A stretch of 64,000 nt of DNA from UBA1127 sp965116355. GTDB lineage: Bacteria; Chloroflexota; Dehalococcoidia; Lucifugimonadales; UBA1127. The notes under the pieces are model-generated. The model saw only the letters and a program-made list of their open reading frames with translations. It had not been told where the DNA came from and did no database searches. The number at the start of each line of letters is the position of its first letter. Within the stretch, counting starts at the first letter, position 1. A program made the position numbers and the translations under genes. Below are positions 11,836 to 20,814 of this stretch, piece after piece. The stretch covers positions 1,860,001-1,924,000 of the forward strand of contig OZ220679.1 in the NCBI GenBank assembly GCA_965116355.1, written 5' to 3'.

Positions 11836-12744
11836 TCAGCGGTAGTGGCGGGCGACCTCCGAGGCGTACCTGCGCCCGAGCGACGCCGCATGCTCCCGTG
11901 CCCACTCGCGGAGGGACGTGCGGCCGCGCGGCGGGTCCGGCGAGGTGAGCAGGCCGCCCATGAGCGCCGCGAGCTCGTCGCGGGTCATGATGACGTCGCG
12001 CAGGAGGAGGCCAAGGAGCTTCGACGACGCGAGAAACAGGCGCGGCGGCAGGGGGGTGACGAAGGCGCGGCGGCCGATGGCGTCGCCGACGAGGTGGATG
12101 AGCTCGGGCGTCGTGATGCGGTCGGGGCCGACGGCGTCCCACGTCACGTTGCCGTCCTCGCGCCCGGCGTCGACGGCGATCTCGGCGACGTCGTCGACGT
12201 ACACCGGCTGGAACTCGAAGCGGCCGCCGCCGGCCGCGGCCATGACCGGCATGCGGCGCAACGTCCACGCAATGTTGTTGACCAGGACGTCCTCCAGCCC
12301 GAACACGAGGGTCGGCCGCACGATGCCGTACGAGAGGCCCGAGGCGTGGATGGCCTCCTCCACCAGGCCCTTGCCGCGGAAGTAGCCAAGGGGCGACGCC
12401 GATGAGGCGTTCGTGACGCTGACGTGGACGATGCGGCGGACGCCGGCGTCGACGGCGGCGTCGATGAGAGCGCGGGTGTTCTCGATGGCACGCTCAAAGG
12501 TGACGGCGCCCCGTGCGAAACGGATCCAGTAGGTGTTGTAGAGGGTGTCCGCGCCCCGCAGGGCCTCGGTCAGGGCAGCGGGGTTGGCGAAGTCGAGGGG
12601 GGATGCCTCGATCTCGGCGGCGAGGGGGTCGTCGGAGCGGGGACGGCCCGTGAGCGTTCGCAGGGTGTGGCCCTCGGCGAGGAGCCTCCGGGCGATGTAC
12701 TTGCCGGTATAGCTGAAGGCGCCGGTAACCACGTGCGTCGCCAA
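11836..12744 (-). CDS. NAD(P)-binding Rossmann protein (NmrA/NDUFA9-like atypical SDR)
   Basis: 302 residues from TTG 12744, which has AGGAGG eight bases upstream; a GTG at 12753 would overlap that site. The nucleotide-binding motif is TGAFSYTGKYIARRLL. The body follows the extended SDR/NDUFA9 pattern (VHVSVTNASSASPLGYFRGK, RPTLVFGLEDVLVNNIAW, FQPVYVDDVAEI). The Tyr-Lys pair is Y-F-R-G-K, as in NDUFA9-like proteins. Possible roles include quinone- or sterol-related reduction; none is demonstrated. Confidence 0.82.
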   Translation of the reverse strand: MATHVVTGAFSYTGKYIARRLLAEGHTLRTLTGRPRSDDPLAAEIEASPLDFANPAALTEALRGADTLYNTYWIRFARGAVTFERAIENTRALIDAAVDAGVRRIVHVSVTNASSASPLGYFRGKGLVEEAIHASGLSYGIVRPTLVFGLEDVLVNNIAWTLRRMPVMAAAGGGRFEFQPVYVDDVAEIAVDAGREDGNVTWDAVGPDRITTPELIHLVGDAIGRRAFVTPLPPRLFLASSKLLGLLLRDVIMTRDELAALMGGLLTSPDPPRGRTSLREWAREHAASLGRRYASEVARHYR

Positions 12745-12812
12745 TGGCTTCACCTCCTCCGCCCCACACCTCCATTGTCGGACGCGCCGGGGAAGGGGCG
12801 CAAGGAACGGGG

Positions 12813-14009
12813 CTAGCCGGCGGGGGCGTCGATGTTGGGCGGGTCCAGCACCACGTAAGTCCGGTCCGGCGTGCGCTCGGCTACCGGCAGCACCTGCACG
12901 ACGACACGGGAGAGGCCGACGACCTCGCCGTTCTCGTCGAAGCTGTAGTTCTCGCCGATGGCGCCGCTCCATGTGATGCCGTAGAGGCAGTCGCGGAAGC
13001 CGTCGGCGTCCTGATCGTCGCCGGTCTGTCGCAGGCACTCGGCGGTGATGTAGACGTCATCGTAGGTGGAGCTCAGGTGCCAGGGCAGGGAGACGTAGCC
13101 GTAGCGCTCGCGGAAGGCGGCGACCACCTCCTGCCCCTTGCGGTTGTCGGGGTGGATGTCGGCGGCGATGGCCTTCATGCCGGTGGCCGCGTCTCCGGCG
13201 ACTTGCAGCGCGGTTGCGCCGAGGGAGACCGTCTCGGCGTAGATGGGGCCCTCGTAGCCGAGCTCGCGGGCCTGCTTGAGGATGGCGCCGGCGGAGAACT
13301 CGGACTGCGGCGCGAGGTGCAGGGCGTCGGGCGACTCGGCGAAGAGCTTGCTGAGCTGCGAGCGGAAGTCGGTCACGTCCGAGGCGAAGGCCTCCGCCGC
13401 GACCACCTGCCCTCCGTGGGCCTCGAAACGCTCGACGGTGCTGCGTCGGACGCCCTCGGCGTAGTCGGTGGACTCGGTGATCGTAGAGAGGCGGCGGACG
13501 CCGTCGGCCCAGAGGAGATCGCCGGTGAGAAGGCCGACCTCGACGTCGCTGATCTGGGTGCGGAAGATGTAGTCGCCGGCGTGGGCGATGTCGGCGTTGC
13601 TGGCCATGCCGGAGAAGAGGATGATCCCGTCGGCCTCGGCGAGGGGCGCGGCGCCGAGCATCGCGCCGCTGCAGGACGTTCCGAGGATAATCTTGACGCC
13701 GTCGACGGAGGTCAGCTTCCGGTAGGCGGCCACAGCCCCCTGCGCGCTGCACATGGAGTCTTCCACCACGAACTCCAACGGACGTCCGTCTATGCCGCCA
13801 GCGGCGTTGATCTCGTCGAGCGCCATCCGCTTTGACTGGTTGGCGACGACGCCGTAAGACTCGCCGGGGCCGGTCAGCGACTCCATGACGCCGACGCGGA
13901 AGGGCGTCTCGTCGTCGGAGCCGCCGCAGGCCGCGAACGCGGCGAGCGCCAGCGCGACCATGGTGGCGAGCGCGAACACTGAATGGCGACCGAGCTGCGG
14001 CAACGACAT
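12813..14009 (-). CDS. ABC transporter substrate-binding lipoprotein (branched-chain amino acid type)
   Basis: 398 residues. Signal peptide with lipobox LAAFAACGG, acylated Cys28, so anchored outside the membrane. The mature part is a Peripla_BP_6/LivJ-type type I binding protein (FRVGVMESLTGPGESYG, LDEINAAGGIDGRPLEFVVE, ILGTSCSGAM). No permease or ATPase genes are adjacent, so it is an orphan binding protein or uses a transporter encoded elsewhere. The ligand may be an amino acid, amide or aromatic acid and cannot be chosen from sequence. Confidence 0.88.
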   Translation of the reverse strand: MSLPQLGRHSVFALATMVALALAAFAACGGSDDETPFRVGVMESLTGPGESYGVVANQSKRMALDEINAAGGIDGRPLEFVVEDSMCSAQGAVAAYRKLTSVDGVKIILGTSCSGAMLGAAPLAEADGIILFSGMASNADIAHAGDYIFRTQISDVEVGLLTGDLLWADGVRRLSTITESTDYAEGVRRSTVERFEAHGGQVVAAEAFASDVTDFRSQLSKLFAESPDALHLAPQSEFSAGAILKQARELGYEGPIYAETVSLGATALQVAGDAATGMKAIAADIHPDNRKGQEVVAAFRERYGYVSLPWHLSSTYDDVYITAECLRQTGDDQDADGFRDCLYGITWSGAIGENYSFDENGEVVGLSRVVVQVLPVAERTPDRTYVVLDPPNIDAPAG

Positions 14010-14018
14010 CGGTTCCCC

Positions 14019-14825
14019 CTACTTGTCAGCCTCGGAGTCGAGGCGTTCCTGCAGGCGGCGCAGGGCGGCCTGCGTCTCGCGAATCTCGCGCAGGAGCTCG
14101 TCCGCCGTCGACGGCTCGCGGAGGGCGCGGAGGGCGTCGGCCTTGGCCTCGTCGAGGCTGTTGACGATGATGGCGATGAACATGTTGATGACGACGAACG
14201 TGCCGACGACGATGAAGCTGGTGAAGTAGATCCACGCCCACGGGTAGGTGTCCATCACGGCGTCCATGATGTCCACCCATCCCTCCAGCGTGACGATGTT
14301 GAAGAGGGTCAGCACGGAGATGCCCAGGCTGCGCCAGTGGGCCGGGTCCTCCTCATGGAAGAGGTGGTAGCCCATGATGGCGTAGATGTAGACGATGATG
14401 CTCATGAGCACCATCACATGGCCGACGCTGGGGATGGCGCGGACGAGGGCCGCCACGATGACGCGCAGCTCCTTGACCGTTGTGATGAGGCGCATGACGC
14501 GCAGCAGGCGCGCGAGGCGGGAGACCATCGCGAACTCGCCCGTCGCGGGGACGAGGGAGAAGACGATGACGGCGAAGTCGAAGATGTTCCAGCCCGAGGA
14601 GAAGTAGCGGTGGGAGCGCGGCGCGAGGGCGAGCATCTTCATCAGCGCCTCCACGATGAAGATGCCGAGGGCCACCTGATTGCCGAGGTCCAGCAGATTG
14701 CCGTAGTCCTGCTCGATTCGCGGGGACGTGCCGAGGCCGAGGAGGAGGGCGTTGGCGAGGATGACGGCGATGATGAACCACTCGAAGGTGCGGGACTCCA
14801 CTATGCGGCTGAGGGGCGCGGTCAT
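14019..14825 (-). CDS. Voltage-gated cation channel (NaChBac-type), filter TLEGWVD
   Basis: 268 residues from ATG 14825. One six-transmembrane domain, expected to assemble as a tetramer. The voltage-sensor S4 has arginines at 103, 106, 109 and 112. The pore helix and filter read TLEGWVD at residues 179-185, followed by S6 with IYFTSFIVVGTFVVINMF and a C-terminal coiled coil (ELLREIRETQAALRRLQERL), typical of prokaryotic channels. The filter differs from sodium-selective NaChBac (TLESWAS): Gly at position 4 and Asp at position 7 point towards calcium or mixed selectivity. Located 9 bp downstream of the channel is the binding-protein gene. Confidence 0.88.
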   Translation of the reverse strand: MTAPLSRIVESRTFEWFIIAVILANALLLGLGTSPRIEQDYGNLLDLGNQVALGIFIVEALMKMLALAPRSHRYFSSGWNIFDFAVIVFSLVPATGEFAMVSRLARLLRVMRLITTVKELRVIVAALVRAIPSVGHVMVLMSIIVYIYAIMGYHLFHEEDPAHWRSLGISVLTLFNIVTLEGWVDIMDAVMDTYPWAWIYFTSFIVVGTFVVINMFIAIIVNSLDEAKADALRALREPSTADELLREIRETQAALRRLQERLDSEADK

Positions 14826-14981
14826 CCGCTCGAGTCCCCCCTGCGTCTGGCGGTCTCCCTCTATCTGACTGGCGCTCACGTGTACCCTCTGGATTGGGTT
14901 GCCGACCGATGGCCGCCGGCAGTCGGCCGCAATCACCATTGTACTGTCTTGAAGCGGCCGAAACCGCCCGAATCGCCGCCG

Positions 14982-15875
14982 CTATGACCTGGGAATCGCC
15001 CGCCCCCGCTCGACGCCCTTCAGCATGCGCTCGTACTCGGAGGTGAACTCCGCGCCGATGATGAGGGTGAGCGAGGACACGTAGGTCCACAGGAGGAGGA
15101 CCACGACGGACCCAAGGGAGCCGTAGACCGCCTCGAAGTTGGCGAAGTTGTCGAGGTAGAAGACGAAGAAGCCCTTGCTGACCTCGAACGCGAAGGCGGC
15201 GAGGAGGGCGCCGGGCCAGATGTAGCGCCAGTGGGTCACGGTGTTTGGCACGAACTTGTAGATCATCAGGAAGATGGCAAGGCTGAAGGCGAAGGGCAGC
15301 ACCCGGGCGATGGTGTTCACGGTCTCGTGTTCCAGGAGCTGCACCATGCCCCCGGAATCGACGGCAAAGGTGTCGGCGAATTGCAGCAGGGACGTCGACG
15401 AGACCGACAGCAGGAAGAGCAGACCGACGCTGAACGCCATCGCGATGTGGCGCGCCTTGTCGATGTAGAATGGGCGGTCCTGGTGCACGTCCCAAGCGCG
15501 GTTCACGGCCTTGCTGATGGCGCCGAATATCGCGCTGGCCGACCAGAACATGCCGAGGACGCTGACGATGCCGATGGCGCTGCGAACGCCGCCCGTCGCC
15601 TCGAGGTTCTCGCGAAAGGCCTCGTCGGAACCGGGGAGGTAGGTGCGCAGGAAGTCGAGGAACGCGCTCTCGACTGTGTCGGACGGGAGCAGCGGGCTGA
15701 AGACGGCGAGGGTGCCGATGGTGAGCGGGAACAGGGACAGGATGGAGTAATAGGCGACGCCGGCGGCCATGTGCGTGGCGTCGTCATGCTTCATCTCCTG
15801 CACCGTGCGGTACACGAGCATGACCGGGGGGAACTTGAGGCAAAGGCCCCACAGGAACGCAAGGATTCTCGACAT
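14982..15875 (-). CDS. YihY/virulence factor BrkB family membrane protein
   Basis: 297 residues with six or so membrane segments. The N-terminal amphipathic HDDATHMAAGVAYYSILSLF is the YihY hallmark, and the C-terminal part has LGSVVVLLLWTYVSSLTLII followed by GAEFTSEYERML. The family is widespread and was once misnamed ribonuclease BN; its function is unknown, with suggestions of a channel or envelope role. Start ATG 15875. Confidence 0.88.
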   Translation of the reverse strand: MSRILAFLWGLCLKFPPVMLVYRTVQEMKHDDATHMAAGVAYYSILSLFPLTIGTLAVFSPLLPSDTVESAFLDFLRTYLPGSDEAFRENLEATGGVRSAIGIVSVLGMFWSASAIFGAISKAVNRAWDVHQDRPFYIDKARHIAMAFSVGLLFLLSVSSTSLLQFADTFAVDSGGMVQLLEHETVNTIARVLPFAFSLAIFLMIYKFVPNTVTHWRYIWPGALLAAFAFEVSKGFFVFYLDNFANFEAVYGSLGSVVVLLLWTYVSSLTLIIGAEFTSEYERMLKGVERGRAIPRS

Positions 15876-15949
15876 CTAGTTCAGGCACCTGCCCCCAGAG
15901 TCTGCCCCCGTCTGCTTCGGAAAGCACGGGGCGATGTTCAACAAGCCGA

Positions 15950-16366
15950 CTAGGACCCGCGCCAGAGCCTGCACCCGAGCACACCAAGAGACAGGGGCAG
16001 GGCCGTGTCCACGAAGGCCCAGATGACCCATGCCTGGTGGTTGCCGTCCAGACTGCCGGCGCCGTCTGCCAGCAGCGAGAACCAGTTGTGCAGGAAGAGC
16101 ACGGACACCGCGGCGACGGCGAAGAAGATGACGTTCGCCTCCAGGTACGACCGGGTTACGCCGTCCTCGGCGTCGACGGCCCGCTTGCCGAGGTAGGCGT
16201 ACACGATGCCGAGGGCGAGGGCGATGACCATGAGAATGTCCAGCACGTACCAGACGTCCTGCACCTCGATCTCGTCTGCCAGGAGCGGGTTGATGATGAA
16301 GAACACCGCCACCGCCAGTGCGACCAGGACCAGGTACGCGCCAACCGGCTTCCGAAGCGCTTCCAT
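15950..16366 (-). CDS. Small four-helix membrane protein, function unknown
   Basis: 138 residues from ATG 16366, which has AGGAGG seven bases upstream; longer frames upstream are not supported. Four hydrophobic segments are visible (YLVLVALAVAVFFII, VLDILMVIALALGIVYAYLG, VIFFAVAAVSVLFLHNWF, AWVIWAFVDTALPLSLGV). Charged residues lie in the first loop (LLADEIEVQD). I do not recognise the family. It stands alone, with 74 bp to the YihY gene downstream. Confidence 0.7.
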   Translation of the reverse strand: MEALRKPVGAYLVLVALAVAVFFIINPLLADEIEVQDVWYVLDILMVIALALGIVYAYLGKRAVDAEDGVTRSYLEANVIFFAVAAVSVLFLHNWFSLLADGAGSLDGNHQAWVIWAFVDTALPLSLGVLGCRLWRGS

Positions 16367-16491
16367 GTCGTCCTCCCTTTCCAGCCCCATTGCCGTCTTT
16401 CCGACGCAAATCACGATAGCAGCCTCGCTTGCGCGGGAACAAGGGCGAGAACGCCAATTGCGGAAGGCTTCCGCGCCGGCGCCTTGCAGCG

Positions 16492-17178
16492 CTAGGTGAT
16501 GACGCCGTCGCGGATGGTGAGGACGCGGCTGCACGCCTCACTGACGCGGGTGTCGTGGGTGACGAGCACGATGGTCTGTCCCCGCTCGCGGTTGAACCAG
16601 TGGAGGAGGGCCATGACCTCCTCGGTGTTCTCGGAGTCGAGGTTGCCGGTGGGTTCGTCGGCGAGCAGGAGGTCAGGGGCGTTCACGAGGGCGCGGGCGA
16701 TGGCGACGCGCTGCTGCTGCCCGCCGGAAAGCTCCATCGGGCGATGCCCGGCCCAGTCGCCGAGGTCCACCTGCCGGAGGGCGTCCATCGCTTCGGCGCG
16801 CGCGTCGGACTTGCGGTGGCCGGCGTACTCCGCGGGGAGCGCGACGTTCTCGGCCGCCGTCAGGGTCTGCACGAGATTGAAGGACTGGAAGACGAATCCC
16901 ATGCGCTCGGCGCGCATCCGCGTGCGCTCCCGGTCGTCGAGGGCGGTGACGTCCGTGCCGTCGATGACGAGGCTCGGCGCGGGGGTGGTGTCGAGGTCGG
17001 GGGAGTGGAGCAGGCCGAGGATGTGCATCAGCGTGCTCTTGCCGCAGCCGGACGGCCCCATGATGCCCACCATCTCGCCCGCCTCGACGGACACGTCGAC
17101 GCCCCGGAGCGCCCGCACGTGGACCTTGCGGCTCAGCCGGTAGGTCTTGTGGAGATTGTGGGCTTCCAGAAAGGCCAT
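16492..17178 (-). CDS. ABC transporter ATP-binding protein (MacB/LolD type)
   Basis: 228 residues from ATG 17178. Walker A GPSGCGKST, Q-loop region FVFQSFNLVQ, signature LSGGQQQRVAIARAL, Walker B LLLADEPTGNLD and the switch histidine in VLVTHD are all intact. Length and sequence are those of MacB/LolD/FtsE-type ATPases, which drive mechanotransmission rather than classical import. It begins 8 bp after the permease gene ends, so the two form an operon. Confidence 0.93.
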   Translation of the reverse strand: MAFLEAHNLHKTYRLSRKVHVRALRGVDVSVEAGEMVGIMGPSGCGKSTLMHILGLLHSPDLDTTPAPSLVIDGTDVTALDDRERTRMRAERMGFVFQSFNLVQTLTAAENVALPAEYAGHRKSDARAEAMDALRQVDLGDWAGHRPMELSGGQQQRVAIARALVNAPDLLLADEPTGNLDSENTEEVMALLHWFNRERGQTIVLVTHDTRVSEACSRVLTIRDGVIT

Positions 17179-17186
17179 GGCCGCTC

Positions 17187-18356
17187 CTACCCGTACCGCA
17201 GCGCCTCGACGGGGTCGAGGCGGGCGGCATTCCACGCCGGCAGCGCGCCCGCTACGGCGCCGAGCACCGTCGAGAACGAGACGCCCAGCGCGCCGATCCA
17301 CGGGGTCATCAGGAAGAGGATGGTGCCGGAGGTCTGGCCGGCGTCGTTGGCGAAGTAGACGACGATGCCCGCGAGCCCCAGGCCGACAAGGCCGCCGATG
17401 AAGCCCATCAGGCCGGCCTCCCAGACGAGCTCGCGCATGATGACGCCCCTGCTGGCGCCGACGGCCCGCTTGATGCCGATCTCCCGCGTGCGCTCGGCCA
17501 CGCTCATGGTCATGGTGTTGATCACGGAGAGGCCGCCGACCACGATGCTGATGAGGGCCACGCTGAGGATGATGGCGTTGAGGATGGCAACCGTGGACCC
17601 GAACTGGTCGTCGAAGTCGTCGCTGGTGACGCCCCGCATCCTGGGGTGCGCCGCGGTGATCGCCTGGATGAGGGCGTGGAAGTCCTCCCCCTCCTCCGGG
17701 TAGACAATCACCATGGACGTCAACTCCGGCGGCTCCGGGCCGAACTCCGCCAAAACCGCCGGGTCCCGAGCCAGAAACTCCTGCCCCGCCGACCACGGGA
17801 TGACGGCCGTGGTGTCGAAGAACATCAGCGTCGGCTCCAGCACGCCGATGACCTCGAACTCCGTGCCCCGTATCAGGATCCGGTCACCCGGCGCCTTGCC
17901 GAACTTCCGCCCTAGGTCCGCGCCCAGCATCACCACGCGCTTGCCCTCGTCCGCTGCCGTCGTCTCCCGCCCCTGGGCGATCTCCCACCGGAAGGTCTCG
18001 CGCCCCCGGTCCACGCCGGGGGTGAATGCCACCACGAAGTCCGAGGCACTGAAGCCGATGCCGGCGTCTTCCGGGTCCAGCATGAAATGCACCCGCGGCG
18101 CGGCCACCGCCACGCCCGACACCGCGCCGACCTCGTCCACAATGCCGACCGGCATCGGCACGTACCCAAACCCGAAGGCCGGGTTGGTAGCGTCGCTGAC
18201 GAGGATCTTGTCGTCGAAGTACGTGGAACCGCCGTCGACCAGCGCCGTCAGCTTGTTGGCCATGGCGCTCATCACCATGAGGGCCCAGATGCCCACAGTG
18301 ATGCCGAGAATGGTCAGCGAGGTGCGGAGCTTTCTCCGCATGAGGCTGCGCAACAC
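17187..18356 (-). CDS. ABC transporter permease, FtsX/MacB family
   Basis: 389 residues. N-terminal membrane helix (RRKLRTSLTILGITVGIWAL), a large extracytoplasmic MacB_PCD-type domain (about residues 45-255), and three C-terminal membrane helices of the FtsX domain (ILNAIILSVALISIVVGGLS, ERTREIGIKRAVGASRGVIM, GALPAWNAARLDPVEALRYG). The ERTREIGIKRAVGA coupling helix is diagnostic. Partner of the ATPase downstream. In a single-membrane or atypical envelope such pairs usually export peptides or lipoproteins; the substrate is unknown. Confidence 0.92.
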   Translation of the reverse strand: MLRSLMRRKLRTSLTILGITVGIWALMVMSAMANKLTALVDGGSTYFDDKILVSDATNPAFGFGYVPMPVGIVDEVGAVSGVAVAAPRVHFMLDPEDAGIGFSASDFVVAFTPGVDRGRETFRWEIAQGRETTAADEGKRVVMLGADLGRKFGKAPGDRILIRGTEFEVIGVLEPTLMFFDTTAVIPWSAGQEFLARDPAVLAEFGPEPPELTSMVIVYPEEGEDFHALIQAITAAHPRMRGVTSDDFDDQFGSTVAILNAIILSVALISIVVGGLSVINTMTMSVAERTREIGIKRAVGASRGVIMRELVWEAGLMGFIGGLVGLGLAGIVVYFANDAGQTSGTILFLMTPWIGALGVSFSTVLGAVAGALPAWNAARLDPVEALRYG

Positions 18357-18640
18357 GAGGCCTGTCCTCCGGGTGCCGGGGAGGGGTGGGTGTTCCAGCC
18401 GCTGTGGTCGGCACAGGAATACGGCGGCAGGTGTAAAATCCTCTTGTTTCAGTGTAGCACCGTGAGTTCGATGCCGGATACGAGGTATAGCCGCGCGGCC
18501 GGTTGCCTATAGGAATTCTGAATAGCTGTTTGCCCCGCTGGTTGAACAGGCGGCGGGCCGCGGTCCAGCTGCATGGACATTCGGACTGCATTGCATATGT
18601 GAAAATCGGGTGGGTACACTCTTCTGGGAGGTCGAACCTC
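18357..18640. promoter_or_regulatory. Divergent intergenic region with promoter for the lipoprotein gene
   Basis: 284 bp between divergent genes. TTGCAT (18591-18596), an 18-base spacer and TACACT (18615-18620) form a plausible plus-strand promoter about 20 bases before ATG 18641. No other structure recognised. Confidence 0.5.
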
Positions 18641-20344
18641 ATGAAGTCACGGACTGCTCTCTCGACACTCGTCGTCCTCGCCGGGCTGCTGACGCTCCTC
18701 GCCATGCCGGGCTGCGGCGAGGAGAAGGTGCTGACGCTACGGTACTGGCAGGCGGCGACGCTTCCCAGCCCGTACCTCGCCAGCGGCTTCAAGGACAGCG
18801 ACGCGGCGGCCCTGACGCTGGAGCCGCTCGCCAGCTACGACCCCGACGGTAACCTGGTGCCGAGACTTGCTGAGGAGGTCCCCACCGTCGAGAACGGCGG
18901 GGTGTCGGCGGACCTCACGTCGATCACGTGGTCGCTGCGAGACGGCGTCAAGTGGTCCGACGGCAGCGACTTTTCCGCCAGCGACGTCGTCTTCACGTGG
19001 CGCTACTGCACCGACGAGGCGACGGGCTGCGTTGCGGAGGACAACTTCGAGGGCATCAGCGACGTCACGGCCGTCGATGACCGCACGGTGCGGATCCAAT
19101 TCGATGCGCCGACGCCGTTCCCGTACAGCGCCTTCGTCAGCTCGGCGACGCCCATCATCAGCGAGGCCCAGTTCCGCGACTGCGTCGGGGCAGCGGCATC
19201 GGGGTGCGACGAGCAGAACGCCAAGCCCCTCGGCACGGGGCCGTTCCGCATCGTGGAGTTTGTCTCTGAGGAGCGGGCCGAGTACGAGCGGAACCCGCAC
19301 TACTGGGGCGACAGGCCCTACTTCGACCGCGTGATCATCGAGGGCGGCGGGGACGCCGAATCGGCGGCGCGCGCGGCGCTGGAAGCGGGGACCGTCGATT
19401 ACGGGTGGAACCTGCAGGTGCCGCCGAAGATGCTGGCGTCGCTGGAGGCGCAGGGTGTCGGGACGGTGGTGTCGTCCTTCGCGGGGCTGACGGAGCGGCT
19501 GGTGCTGAACCAGACCAACGTCGCCCCGGCGCTGGGGGACGACCGCTCGGAATACATGGACGGCGCGAACCCGCACCCGTTCCTGTCGTTCCTCCCCGTC
19601 CGCCAGGCCATGTCCCTGGCCATCGACCGGACACGGCTGGCGGAGGAGCTGTACGGCTTCGCCGGCCGGCCGGCGTGCAACCTGGTCGAGGCGCCGGTGC
19701 GCTACCGCTCGTCGGCGAACGACGGCTGCGTGGCGCAGGACATCGCCGGGGCGCAGCGCCTGCTCGATGAGAACGGCGTTGTCGACTCGGACGGCGACGG
19801 CGTGCGCGAGCACAACGGCGTACCCCTGCGGGTCACGTACCAGACGACGGAGAACAAGGTGCGGCAAGGCACGCAGGAGCTGGTCCAGGGTTGGTGGCGG
19901 GAAATCGGCATCGAGGCGACGCTGGTCTGGCACGACGCGGGCGTCTTCTTCGGCGGCGACCCGTCGACGGAGGATGCGTCGTACCGCCGGTTTCTGGCGG
20001 ACGTGCAGATGTACGCGACGGACACGGGTATCGACCCGGCGAGCTACCTCAACAGCATGGGTTGCGAGCACATTCAGACGCGCGAGAACAACTGGGCCGA
20101 CGGCAACAACTCCCGGGGGTGCAACCCGGAGTTCGACGCGCTGCTGCCCCGGCTGGACGCGCTGACCATCGGCGCGGAGCGCGACGCGCTGGTGAAGCAA
20201 CTCAACGACATCTACGTGCAGAACTACTTCGAGATCTTCCTCGTGGACCGCGGGCTGGTGTCCGCGCACGCCAACGACCTCAAGGGCGTGCGGATGAACG
20301 CGTGGGACAGCGAGGTGTGGAACATTGGGGAGTGGCGGCGGTAA
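18641..20344 (+). CDS. ABC transporter substrate-binding lipoprotein, family 5 (peptide/oligopeptide type)
   Basis: 567 residues from ATG 18641, preceded by GGGAGG; the longer frame from 18503 lacks support. Lipobox LLAMPGC gives acylated Cys25. The SBP_bac_5 body includes LTSITWSLRDGVKWSDGSDF, GTGPFRIVEF, LPVRQAMSLAIDRTRLAEEL, and a C-terminal QLNDIYVQNYFEIFLVDRGL. Such proteins bind peptides, sugars or nickel chelates. No permease genes adjoin it; decayed ABC ATPase fragments lie about 1.4 kb downstream and could be relics of a former transporter locus. Confidence 0.9.
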   Translation: MKSRTALSTLVVLAGLLTLLAMPGCGEEKVLTLRYWQAATLPSPYLASGFKDSDAAALTLEPLASYDPDGNLVPRLAEEVPTVENGGVSADLTSITWSLRDGVKWSDGSDFSASDVVFTWRYCTDEATGCVAEDNFEGISDVTAVDDRTVRIQFDAPTPFPYSAFVSSATPIISEAQFRDCVGAAASGCDEQNAKPLGTGPFRIVEFVSEERAEYERNPHYWGDRPYFDRVIIEGGGDAESAARAALEAGTVDYGWNLQVPPKMLASLEAQGVGTVVSSFAGLTERLVLNQTNVAPALGDDRSEYMDGANPHPFLSFLPVRQAMSLAIDRTRLAEELYGFAGRPACNLVEAPVRYRSSANDGCVAQDIAGAQRLLDENGVVDSDGDGVREHNGVPLRVTYQTTENKVRQGTQELVQGWWREIGIEATLVWHDAGVFFGGDPSTEDASYRRFLADVQMYATDTGIDPASYLNSMGCEHIQTRENNWADGNNSRGCNPEFDALLPRLDALTIGAERDALVKQLNDIYVQNYFEIFLVDRGLVSAHANDLKGVRMNAWDSEVWNIGEWRR

Positions 20345-20424
20345 CGGCCCTTCGATTTCCCTCCTTCGTCCAGCTCAGGACGCAGTCAGGGCGAACGGGG
20401 GAAAGCCGTTCCGGGAGACGTTCG

Positions 20425-20814
20425 ATGACGACGGCGAAGCTCGGTACGTTTGACGACCTGCTGGCGATGACGCCGGAGCCGCTGCGGCCCGTCGCCGTGA
20501 CGCTGCGCGAGGCCATCCTTCGACTGCACCCGGAGGTCAGCGAGGTCGTGCGGCTGGGCGACCGCGCCGCGACGTACGGCGTCGGGCCCCGGAAGATGGT
20601 TGAGGGCTACGCCTACATCATGCCCCACGCCGGCTGGATCAACCTGGGCTTCTATCGCGGCGCGTCGCTGCCCGACCCCGAGGGGCTGCTGGAGGGCACC
20701 GGCGCCGCCATGCGCCACGTCAAGGTGCGCACCCTGGAGGAGGCGGCCCGCGACGGCATCTCGGCCCTGCTGCTCGCGGCACTGAACGAGCGACAGGGCG
20801 CGCTCGGCGGCTAG
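20425..20814 (+). CDS. DUF1801 (YdhG-like) domain protein
   Basis: 129 residues from ATG 20425, preceded by CGGGAGA. Pattern of DUF1801: LREAILRLHPEVSEVVRLGD, RAATYGVGPRKMVEGYAYIM, GWINLGFYRGASLPDPEGLL, RHVKVRTLEEA. The family is small, cytosolic and of unknown function. Its last 4 bp overlap the convergent DegV gene. A degenerate copy of the CCTTCGA...GAACGG repeat lies just upstream (about 20342-20398). Confidence 0.75.
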   Translation: MTTAKLGTFDDLLAMTPEPLRPVAVTLREAILRLHPEVSEVVRLGDRAATYGVGPRKMVEGYAYIMPHAGWINLGFYRGASLPDPEGLLEGTGAAMRHVKVRTLEEAARDGISALLLAALNERQGALGG

